Assembly: GCA_013203245.1 (NCBI GenBank)
Contig: JABMOR010000071.1
Span: forward strand, 1 to 9,265
Source of the DNA: Candidatus Nitrosopumilus sp.
GTDB taxonomy: Archaea > Thermoproteota > Nitrososphaeria > Nitrososphaerales > Nitrosopumilaceae
Reading direction: 5' to 3'
DNA: 9,265 nucleotides
The notes under the pieces were generated by a model. That model was not told where the DNA came from, did no database searches, and saw only the letters and a program-made list of their open reading frames with translations. The translations under genes and the position numbers were made by a program. Shown piece after piece: positions 1 through 5,922 of this stretch. Position 1 is the stretch's first letter. Every line of letters begins with the position of its first letter.

Positions 1-2
1 AC

Positions 3-203
3 TATGATATTGTAAATGATATGAATTTGGAATCAGAGATTGGCCCACGAAAAAGATTGACATGGGGATAATATGAGGAATTGCACGAAAACAAACTATC
101 CCCAGAAGAATCAATGGTGCATTCCAATAAAGAATTCGTTCTAGTGAATATAGATACTAAAAAAGAATCTAGAGGCGAAAGACGTTACATTTACAACGAG
201 TAA
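3..203 (+). pseudogene. 3' end of an unrecognised gene, interrupted by an in-frame TAA
   Basis: Frame 3 is open from the left edge to a TAA at 69-71 (last residues RLTWG). The same frame then continues open for 43 codons to a second TAA at 201-203 (last residues RRYIYNE). The downstream part is hydrophilic and protein-like in composition. It has no credible start of its own: the first in-frame ATG, at 114, would give only 29 residues. Its stop overlaps the ATG of the next gene as TAATG, the usual arrangement for co-translated neighbours, so the distal segment was probably once translated. One base change (for example GAA to TAA at 69) would explain the pattern. It could instead be a sequencing error, or the upstream gene may really end at 71. 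I do not recognise the family; only the C-terminal end is in the window. Confidence 0.4.
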
Positions 204-751
204 TGGATGAAGAGTCAAATCCAATCAAGGATTATTTGTTTGAATATATTGAAAATTCAAAGACAGTTCCCAAATTAATTATTGAAAAAAAATTCGATGA
301 GATCATTCACGAGATTACGACAAACTGTTATGATAAAGTAATTTCCATGGGTGAAAAAGATGAATCAGTCGGAATTTTAGCTACGGGACTATTGCATTAT
401 CTCCTTACAAACGCCTTGATTACTAGTCAAAGAAAGATAGAGTATGATGGGAATGAACTAGACATTGTAGTTCCAGATGTTAAAACATTAGAAAAAGATC
501 CAAAAAAGACATTGTTGATTTGCATACCAAAATCATCAGACATAACAATAATTGACGAAAAAATTTCAAAGTTAGAAAAAATTCAATCAGAAAAAGAAAA
601 CATTTGGTTAGTTTTATCCAAAGATGTACCCACAGGAAAAAAATCATTCATACTGTCCAAAGATAACAATACATTCTCAAAGATTATTTTTGAGATTGCA
701 CAATTCAGCAATGTTCACGGAACAAGCAAGTTTAAAATTTTAAGAATATAA
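203..751 (+). CDS. Hypothetical protein, 182 aa
   Basis: I do not recognise this protein; it resembles a conserved archaeal hypothetical. It is soluble, with no signal peptide or membrane span. Residues 1-75 look mostly helical and end in a small hydrophobic helix (GILATGLLHYLL, 57-68). Residues 77-110 look like a beta hairpin: an ELDIVVPD strand (85-92) followed by TLLICIPK (103-110). The spacing of Asp87 and Lys110 recalls the core of PD-(D/E)xK nuclease-like folds, but the expected acidic residue before the lysine is absent, so catalytic activity should not be assumed. The ATG overlaps the stop of the upstream frame (TAATG), suggesting translational coupling and a shared transcript. The 3' end is convergent with bioD, only 5 bases between the stop codons. 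Coding status is well supported; function is unknown. Confidence 0.8.
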   Translation: MDEESNPIKDYLFEYIENSKTVPKLIIEKKFDEIIHEITTNCYDKVISMGEKDESVGILATGLLHYLLTNALITSQRKIEYDGNELDIVVPDVKTLEKDPKKTLLICIPKSSDITIIDEKISKLEKIQSEKENIWLVLSKDVPTGKKSFILSKDNNTFSKIIFEIAQFSNVHGTSKFKILRI

Positions 752-756
752 AAAAT

Positions 757-1443
757 TTATTTCATTAATAATTTTAAATTAAGATTCTTTTTGAAAATTT
801 GATTCAATGATGTATCACTCATATCCGTGATGAATGGGATAGAGCCCAAAACAGGAACTCCCGTAAGGTTTTGTAAATCCCTTGTTAGGCCTTTGACAGG
901 ATAACCCTTGTCAAAATCATTAATTATAATTCCTTTAACAGGAATTTTGTATTTTTCACACATCTTTACTGTCATTATAGTATGATTGACTGTTCCAATT
1001 TTACTTTTAGTTACAATCACTGCAGGGATTTTCATTGCTTTAATCAAATTTGTAATGTAATAGTCTTTGAGAATCGGAGTCATGATTCCACCCATCCCCT
1101 CTACCAGTAACATATCATGAAGTTTTGTTAATTTTTTAAAACTAGATAGAATCGTTGAAACTTTTGGTTTTGTTTTTAATTTCTTCCATACAGTGTATGG
1201 TGATGCAGGTATTGGAAAGAATTGCGGATTTACTAAATTTTCAGGATCACATACTTTTGCCGCACGAGATAATATCTTAATATCTTCAGATTTGTACCCT
1301 TTTTTTTCAGCAATACCTGCTGCAAATGGCTTCATCACACCAACATCTACATTCATTTTTCGAAGTACCACTGCAAGTCCTGCTGTGATGTAGGTTTTCC
1401 CAACATCAGTATCAGTTCCTGTGATAAAGAGTGATTTCAACAA
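757..1443 (-). CDS. bioD: Dethiobiotin synthetase
   Basis: BioD closes the ureido ring of dethiobiotin from 7,8-diaminopelargonic acid, CO2 and ATP, the third step of the biotin pathway, in the cytoplasm. At 228 residues it has the usual family length. A P-loop with the BioD signature GTDTDVGKT lies at residues 9-17, followed by the substrate-binding KPFAAG near 38-43 and VEGMGG near 115-120, the counterpart of the VEGAGG motif. The start is TTG. Two TTG codons are adjacent (1443 and 1440), and the first beta strand must begin there to support the P-loop. Upstream in frame there are two stop codons and no ATG or GTG between them and 1443. The gene diverges from bioA across 69 bases, so the two are probably controlled from one intergenic region. 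The 3' end converges on the 182-residue hypothetical gene. Confidence 0.95.
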   Translation of the reverse strand: MLKSLFITGTDTDVGKTYITAGLAVVLRKMNVDVGVMKPFAAGIAEKKGYKSEDIKILSRAAKVCDPENLVNPQFFPIPASPYTVWKKLKTKPKVSTILSSFKKLTKLHDMLLVEGMGGIMTPILKDYYITNLIKAMKIPAVIVTKSKIGTVNHTIMTVKMCEKYKIPVKGIIINDFDKGYPVKGLTRDLQNLTGVPVLGSIPFITDMSDTSLNQIFKKNLNLKLLMK

Positions 1444-1512
1444 AAATATTTGGAATGATTCATTGATTAATTCATCGGTTAATTATTAAGATCTGAAACT
1501 ATACAAAATCCG
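1444..1512. promoter_or_regulatory. Divergent bioD/bioA promoter region
   Basis: This 69-base AT-rich gap separates two TTG start codons facing away from each other. On the plus strand TTATTAAG (about 1483-1490) is centred 25-27 bases before the bioA start. On the minus strand GAATTAATC (1473-1465) is centred about 26 bases before the bioD start. Both spacings fit archaeal TATA boxes feeding leaderless transcripts. The two elements are under 20 bases apart, so divergent initiation complexes would compete. A GGTTAAT at 1477-1483 resembles one half of the operator seen before bioB, but no matching second half was found at the right distance. Promoter assignment is by position and composition only. 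Confidence 0.45.
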
Positions 1513-2829
1513 TTGAAAAGTTCTGTTTGGCACCCAAACACTCAGATGAAAGAATGGGATTCTTTTGATAAAATTGTAAAAGCCAAAGGAGTATGGTTAG
1601 TTGATTCTAAAGGTAACAAAATGATAGATGGTGTAGCCTCAATGTGGTGCAACGTGTGGGGACATTCAAACCCACAACTAATCAAAGCCATTAATCAACA
1701 AAGCAAAAAACTCCAACATTCATCACAATTTAACCTGACAACAGAGCCTGCAGAAAAACTTGCAGACAGTCTTGTAAAAATATCACCAGGTATGCACAGA
1801 GTGTTTTATTCAGATAATGGATCATCTGCAATGGAGATAGCAATCAAAATGGCATTACAGTATTGGAAAAATATCGGTAACAAAAAGAAAACAGAAATTG
1901 CTACAATAGAGAACGGATATCATGGAGATACGTTTGGAGCAATGTCTGTGGGATACGTACCAGAATTTTTTGGCAAATTTAAAAAACAATTATTCTCAAC
2001 AATACAATTCCCAGTTCCAAACAAATACAGGATGCCAAAAGAATTTACCATAACAGACTATCAAAATTACTGTTTAGATAAAATTGAAAAAAGATTTGCA
2101 AAAAAAGATAACATTGCAGCATTTGTTATGGAAAGTGGAGCACAAGTAGCAGGAGGGGTAATAATTTATCCCAAAGGATTTCAGAAAAAGATTAGCCAAT
2201 TATGTAAAAAATATAATGTTTTATTTGTTCTAGATGAAATAGCAACGGGGTTTGGCAGACTAGGATCAATGACACAGTATGAAGAACAAAAAAGTATTCC
2301 AGACATTGTTGCATATGGTAAAATGTTGACTGGAGGATATCTAACTATGGCTGCAACACTAACAAATAAAAAAATCTATGAGTCATTTTTAGGTGAATTT
2401 AATGATTGGAAACATCTCTTTCATGGACATACGTATACAGGAAATCCAATTGCATCAGCAGTTGCAAATGAAAATCTCAAAATGTATAAAAAAAATAATT
2501 TAATTAAAAAAATTCAAAAAACATCAAAAATTTTTGAGCGATTCTATGATGAGGTATCAGATATTGATATTGTAGGGGACATCAGACACAAAGGAATGCT
2601 CATGGGAATAGAGTTGGTAAAAAATAAACAAAAAAAGATTCCAATTTCACCAAAAAAATCAATAAACAAGATATTCTTTGAGGAAGGGAAAAAGAACGGA
2701 ATTTACCTCAGAACACTTGGAAATATAGTCATGATTGTACCACCGCTGGCAATATCGGAATCCGAGTTAGAGTTACTCCTGAATAGAACAATTACCACAA
2801 TTAAAAATGCCAAATCAAAGGTAATCTGA
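1513..2829 (+). CDS. bioA: Adenosylmethionine-8-amino-7-oxononanoate aminotransferase (DAPA synthase)
   Basis: A PLP-dependent class III aminotransferase that converts 7-keto-8-aminopelargonate (KAPA) to 7,8-diaminopelargonate, the second step of the ring-assembly pathway. Its 438 residues match the family. Visible motifs are WHPNTQM (6-12, the BioA N-terminal WHP signature), DNGSSAMEIAIKMA (101-114, PLP phosphate binding), NGYHGDT (134-140), LDEIATGFGR (240-249, with the aspartate that contacts the PLP ring nitrogen), Lys270 in YGKMLTGG (the Schiff-base lysine; E. coli has KALTGG) and HGHTYTGNP (304-312). Start choice: the WHP motif lies at the extreme N-terminus, an in-frame stop is at 1480-1482, and the only usual start codon between them is TTG 1513. 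Whether the amino donor is S-adenosylmethionine or lysine, as in the Bacillus enzyme, cannot be told from motifs alone. It is divergent from bioD and followed by bioB on the same strand. Confidence 0.95.
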   Translation: MKSSVWHPNTQMKEWDSFDKIVKAKGVWLVDSKGNKMIDGVASMWCNVWGHSNPQLIKAINQQSKKLQHSSQFNLTTEPAEKLADSLVKISPGMHRVFYSDNGSSAMEIAIKMALQYWKNIGNKKKTEIATIENGYHGDTFGAMSVGYVPEFFGKFKKQLFSTIQFPVPNKYRMPKEFTITDYQNYCLDKIEKRFAKKDNIAAFVMESGAQVAGGVIIYPKGFQKKISQLCKKYNVLFVLDEIATGFGRLGSMTQYEEQKSIPDIVAYGKMLTGGYLTMAATLTNKKIYESFLGEFNDWKHLFHGHTYTGNPIASAVANENLKMYKKNNLIKKIQKTSKIFERFYDEVSDIDIVGDIRHKGMLMGIELVKNKQKKIPISPKKSINKIFFEEGKKNGIYLRTLGNIVMIVPPLAISESELELLLNRTITTIKNAKSKVI

Positions 2830-2862
2830 CTGTTAACCCCACATACCAGTATTGGTTAACCT
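2830..2862. promoter_or_regulatory. Predicted BirA (biotin repressor) operator upstream of bioB
   Basis: Two GTTAAC-centred half-sites, CTGTTAACC (2830-2838) and GGTTAACCT (2854-2862), flank a 15-base spacer. The known BirA operator consensus in several bacteria and some archaea is close to TTGTTAACC-N14/15-GGTTAACAA. The left half matches 8 of 9 positions and the right half 7 of 9, and the spacer has the expected length. The site begins directly after the bioA stop codon and ends about 12 bases before the bioB TATA box, where a bound repressor could block access of TBP and TFB. It would control bioB-bioF separately from the divergent bioD/bioA pair. The match is seen in the sequence; the regulator is inferred, since no birA gene is in this window. 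Confidence 0.65.
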
Positions 2863-2885
2863 TTCCATTATTGTTATAAATGGAA
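2863..2885 (+). promoter_or_regulatory. bioB promoter TATA box within an inverted repeat
   Basis: TATAAA at 2875-2880 is centred about 25 bases before the bioB ATG (2903), the distance that places transcription start at or next to the start codon. It is bracketed by an inverted repeat, TTCCATT (2863-2869) and AATGGAA (2879-2885), with a 9-base gap. The right arm overlaps the TATA box, so a second operator is possible, though a 7-base repeat in AT-rich DNA may be chance. There is no Shine-Dalgarno sequence before the ATG. Confidence 0.6.
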
Positions 2886-2902
2886 TAATTTGAAACTAAA
2901 CA

Positions 2903-3880
2903 ATGGATACTTTGGAATTCATTAAAGAGTGTCAAGAAAAAGTATTTTCTGGAATAGGTATTTCATCTGAAGAGGTAAAAGAATTATTTAATGTTCCAGA
3001 GGAACATCTAAGTGAATTAGCAAAGTGTGCAAATGAAATAACTCGGGATTTTAACGGGAAAAAAGTAGACGTTGAACAATTAAACAATATTAAAAAAAAT
3101 GCATGTAGTGAAGATTGTACATTTTGTGGACAATCTGCATTTTTTGATACAGGAATAGAGACATATCAACTGCCATCCCCTGAAGATGTAGTTAGTAAAG
3201 CACAGAAAGCAAAAGAAGATGGTGCAGAATCATATTGTCTGGTAGCGGCATGGAGAGAACCATCTTCAAAAGATTTTGAAAAAGTATGTGAAATTATTAG
3301 TCAAATAAATGAAAAAGTAGGAATCAGTGTAGAATGTAGTTTAGGTTTTCTAACACCTGAACAAGCAAGAAAATTAAAAGAGCTCAGAGTTAAAAGATAT
3401 AATCATAATTTGGAAACTGCAAAATCAAAATTCTCTGAAATATGTACAACTCACACATATGAAGACAGATTAAAAACTCTAGGAATTGCAAGAGATGCAG
3501 GATTAGAACTGTGTACAGGGGGAATTATCGGCCTAGGAGAAACAAGAGAGCAAAGATTAGAGCTTGCACTTGAATTAGGAAGACTATTTCCAGAAGAAGT
3601 AACAATAAACATTCTAGTTCCAATGCCCGGTACCCCACTAGAATTACAGGTGGATCTTCCAAACTCAGAAATTGTTAGAATATTTGCAGTGATACGATTT
3701 CTATTACCAGAATCGGTGATCAAAATTTCAGGAGGACGAGAATCAAAATTATCGGATTCAGGTGAGGAATTACTACAGAGTGGTGCTAATGGCATAATTA
3801 CAGAAGGATATCTTACAATGGGTGGAAATGAGGCTAAAAAAGACCGTGAATTAATTGAGAGAATTGGCCTCAAAACATAA
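2903..3880 (+). CDS. bioB: Biotin synthase (radical SAM)
   Basis: Inserts sulfur into dethiobiotin to make biotin, the last pathway step, using S-adenosylmethionine and two Fe-S clusters. The radical-SAM motif CxxxCxxC is at Cys68, Cys72 and Cys75 (ACSEDCTFC). Ligands expected for the auxiliary [2Fe-2S] cluster are also present: Cys112 (SYCLVAAW), Cys145 (VECSLG), Cys204 (LCTGGIIGLGE) and Arg279 (ISGGRE). These correspond to E. coli Cys97, Cys128, Cys188 and Arg260. The YNHNLET signature is at 166-172. At 325 residues it is of normal length and all key residues are intact, so it should be active. The ATG start is supported by the TATA box 25 bases upstream. Its 3' end overlaps the bioF reading frame by up to 26 bases, so the two genes are a transcription unit, likely under the operator at 2830-2862. 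Confidence 0.97.
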   Translation: MDTLEFIKECQEKVFSGIGISSEEVKELFNVPEEHLSELAKCANEITRDFNGKKVDVEQLNNIKKNACSEDCTFCGQSAFFDTGIETYQLPSPEDVVSKAQKAKEDGAESYCLVAAWREPSSKDFEKVCEIISQINEKVGISVECSLGFLTPEQARKLKELRVKRYNHNLETAKSKFSEICTTHTYEDRLKTLGIARDAGLELCTGGIIGLGETREQRLELALELGRLFPEEVTINILVPMPGTPLELQVDLPNSEIVRIFAVIRFLLPESVIKISGGRESKLSDSGEELLQSGANGIITEGYLTMGGNEAKKDRELIERIGLKT

Positions 3881-4997
3881 ACTGAATTTTGTGGATTCAG
3901 AATTAGAAAATCTAAAACAAAAGAACCTATACAGAAAATTACGATATGGAATTGCCAAAGGTTCTGAAATTACCATAAATAATAAAAAACTCGTAAATTT
4001 ATGCTCAAATGACTATCTAGGAATACCAACTACCAAAATTCAAATAAAACAATTGCAATCAAGTTCAAGATTAGTTTCAGGTAATGATGAATCATATAAA
4101 AAATTAGAAGATGCACTTGCAAAACACAAATCACATCAAAATAGTTTGATTTACCCAACAGGATACATGGCAAATCTAGGTGCAATTTCAGCAATTGCAA
4201 AAAAAGGAGATTTGATTCTCAGTGACGAATTAAACCATGCAAGTATAATTGAATCCTGCAAATTAACAGATGCTAAAATTTCCATCTACAAACATAATGA
4301 CATGGATGATTTAAGTAAAAAAATAAAACAAAAAGGAAAAAATAAGTTTGTAATAACTGAAGGGATATTTAGTATGGATGGTGATTTATCATCATTAAAA
4401 GAAATTACAGATATTTCAGAGAAATCAAATGCTATTACAATAGTAGATGATGCACATGGGGATTTTGTAATAGGTAAAGATGGGAAAGGAACACCAGATC
4501 ATTTCAAAGTTGCAAAAAAAATTGATTTGTATGTAAGTAGTTTAAGTAAAGGATTGGGATCATTTGGAGGATATGTTTCATCTCATAACAATGTAATTGA
4601 TTTATGTATCAATAAATCAAAATCATTTATCTATACTTCTGCATTGCCATCATTTTTGGTAGAATATTCGTTTAAAAGATTTCAGTCAAACAGAGAAAAA
4701 CAAAAAAGAAAATTGATAAAAAATACAGAGCAACTCGTAAAAGGACTCAAACAATTAGGTTATGAAATAAATTCTAGCACTCAAATCATACCAATAATTA
4801 TCGGCGATGAAAAAAAAGCCATGGAATTTGGAAAATTTTTGTTTGATAATGGTATTTTTGCTCAACCCATAAGATACCCAACAGTTCCAAAAAACCAAGC
4901 AAGACTAAGGATTTCAGTTACGGCATGGTTATCAGGTACGGAGATTGAAAAAACACTTGAAATATTTGATAAAGCATGTAGAAGATTTTTTGATTAG
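3855..4997 (+). CDS. bioF: 8-amino-7-oxononanoate synthase (KAPA synthase)
   Basis: A PLP-dependent alpha-oxoamine synthase that condenses L-alanine with a pimeloyl thioester to give KAPA, the first ring-assembly step. Motifs are SNDYLG (51-56), the PTGYMAN region (101-107), DELNHASII (124-132), TEGIFSMDGD (168-177), DDAHG (198-202, with the PLP-contacting aspartate and histidine) and Lys232 in SLSKGLGSFGGY (the Schiff-base lysine). The start is uncertain. TTG 3855 gives 380 residues and overlaps bioB by 26 bases, TTG 3864 gives a slightly shorter form, and GTG 3891 gives 368 residues and begins 10 bases after the bioB stop. None has a Shine-Dalgarno sequence. The conserved part begins near residue 14, so all three are compatible. 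Either way bioF is translated from the bioB transcript. Related enzymes (2-amino-3-ketobutyrate CoA ligase) share the fold, but the bio context favours BioF. Confidence 0.92.
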   Translation: MRELASKHKLNFVDSELENLKQKNLYRKLRYGIAKGSEITINNKKLVNLCSNDYLGIPTTKIQIKQLQSSSRLVSGNDESYKKLEDALAKHKSHQNSLIYPTGYMANLGAISAIAKKGDLILSDELNHASIIESCKLTDAKISIYKHNDMDDLSKKIKQKGKNKFVITEGIFSMDGDLSSLKEITDISEKSNAITIVDDAHGDFVIGKDGKGTPDHFKVAKKIDLYVSSLSKGLGSFGGYVSSHNNVIDLCINKSKSFIYTSALPSFLVEYSFKRFQSNREKQKRKLIKNTEQLVKGLKQLGYEINSSTQIIPIIIGDEKKAMEFGKFLFDNGIFAQPIRYPTVPKNQARLRISVTAWLSGTEIEKTLEIFDKACRRFFD

Positions 4998-5098
4998 CGC
5001 ATTGCATCAAAGCCGCCAATTGCAGGTGAGCCGATAATTACTGCAAGAACAACAATGATTCCCAAAACTATTCCAACAAGGATAAATCGCTTGTTCAT
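4994..5098 (-). CDS. Single-span membrane micropeptide, 34 aa
   Basis: An ATG at 5098 opens a 34-residue frame ending in TAA at 4994-4996. The protein starts MNKR, then has one continuous hydrophobic stretch (residues 5-23, rich in I, V, L and G), then a short tail SPAIGGFDAMR. This is the pattern of a small membrane protein with a basic N-terminus. A TATA-like element (5121-5127, read on the minus strand) lies about 26 bases upstream, as for the other genes here. The stop codon overlaps the bioF stop by sharing bases 4994-4997, with the two genes tail to tail. The clean hydrophobic segment, ATG start, promoter and tight packing support a real gene. Function is unknown. Confidence 0.65.
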   Translation of the reverse strand: MNKRFILVGIVLGIIVVLAVIIGSPAIGGFDAMR

Positions 5099-5120
5099 AT
5101 CAAAATTACCCACAACCTAG

Positions 5121-5127
5121 TTAAAAA
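5121..5127 (-). promoter_or_regulatory. TATA-like element of the 34-aa micropeptide gene
   Basis: The minus strand reads TTTTTAA here, centred about 26 bases before the ATG at 5098, consistent with leaderless transcription. It lies back to back with the ccdA promoter some 40 bases away. Confidence 0.4.
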
Positions 5128-5161
5128 TGGATTGTAACCAAAATGAAATTTGGAAGAAAGC

Positions 5162-5167
5162 TTTAAA
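5162..5167 (+). promoter_or_regulatory. TATA box of the ccdA operon
   Basis: TTTAAA, inside the 8-base palindrome CTTTAAAG (5161-5168), is centred 25 bases before the ccdA ATG at 5190. There is no Shine-Dalgarno sequence in front of the ATG, so a leaderless transcript is expected. Confidence 0.55.
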
Positions 5168-5189
5168 GGAAAAATTACAAGTTTAGGAT

Positions 5190-5921
5190 ATGGCAGATCC
5201 TACTATTCTTGTAGCATTACTTGCAGGTTTGAGTTCTTTTATTGCACCTTGTATTTTACCAATGATCCCAGCATTTCTTGCATACATATCAGGAACAACG
5301 GTAACAGAGTTAGGTTCCAAAAATGGGACAGTTCTTTCAATAAACAGGGCAAACATTGTACTCAATACAATATTTTTTGTTTTGGGATTTTCAGTGGTAT
5401 TTTCCATATTGGGCGTCATAATCAACAGTGTTCTATCTAATGCAGCAAGTGAATTTACAGAAAGTCTAAACATGATAGCTGGAATTATCATTATTTCATT
5501 TGGAATATTTTTATTATTATCTACAAAAATTCGCTCATTAAACGTAGAGAAGAAGTTTTTTCCTAAAAATTCAAAATCAAGCTACCCAATGTCATTTGTA
5601 TTTGGTTTGGCATTTGCAGTTGGATGGACACCATGTGTAGGACCCATACTTGGAACAATTCTTACACTAGCTGCAACTACCCCGTCAATTTCATTCAGTT
5701 TGTTACTTGCATATTCATTTGGATTAGGAATTCCATTCATTTTGATTGGAATCTTTTTCTCAAGGGCAACAAAAATTATTCGTTCAATGGCAAAACACCT
5801 AAAATACTATAATGTTATTTTGGGAGCATTTATTATTATTTTAGGCATTCTAGTATTTACAAATCAGCTTGCATATATTGCAAATTTTCCACTTCTTAAC
5901 GAGTTGGTATTATTAGGATAA
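5190..5921 (+). CDS. ccdA: CcdA/DsbD-type membrane thiol-disulfide electron carrier
   Basis: CcdA-family proteins carry reducing equivalents from cytoplasmic thioredoxin across the membrane to extracytoplasmic thioredoxin-like proteins, which in turn keep client cysteines reduced. The protein is 243 residues with about six hydrophobic spans (roughly 6-31, 54-79, 94-111, 133-158, 167-190 and 207-226). The two redox cysteines are in their typical settings: Cys21 in SFIAPCILPMIP and Cys149 in GWTPCVGPILG. A charged loop (about 112-130, KIRSLNVEKKFFPKNSK) separates the two three-helix halves. The ATG start is placed by the TATA box 25 bases upstream. The next gene, encoding a thioredoxin-like protein, starts one base after this stop codon, so the two are co-transcribed and probably partners. 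Confidence 0.9.
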   Translation: MADPTILVALLAGLSSFIAPCILPMIPAFLAYISGTTVTELGSKNGTVLSINRANIVLNTIFFVLGFSVVFSILGVIINSVLSNAASEFTESLNMIAGIIIISFGIFLLLSTKIRSLNVEKKFFPKNSKSSYPMSFVFGLAFAVGWTPCVGPILGTILTLAATTPSISFSLLLAYSFGLGIPFILIGIFFSRATKIIRSMAKHLKYYNVILGAFIIILGILVFTNQLAYIANFPLLNELVLLG

Positions 5922-5922
5922 C

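Noticed and set aside
1453..1483. A second BirA operator in the bioD/bioA gap, using GGTTAAT (1477-1483) as one half
   Set aside because: At a spacing of 14 or 15 bases the opposite half (around 1453-1462) matches the consensus at only about three of nine positions.
3451..3873. Open frame on the minus strand inside bioB
   Set aside because: bioB on the plus strand has every catalytic motif over this interval; the minus frame has no recognisable domain and is rich in serine and proline, as expected for an antisense shadow.
5150..5440. Cysteine-rich plus-strand frame overlapping the start of ccdA
   Set aside because: It has no promoter-consistent start and covers the ccdA region that carries the APCILP redox motif; an out-of-frame shadow.
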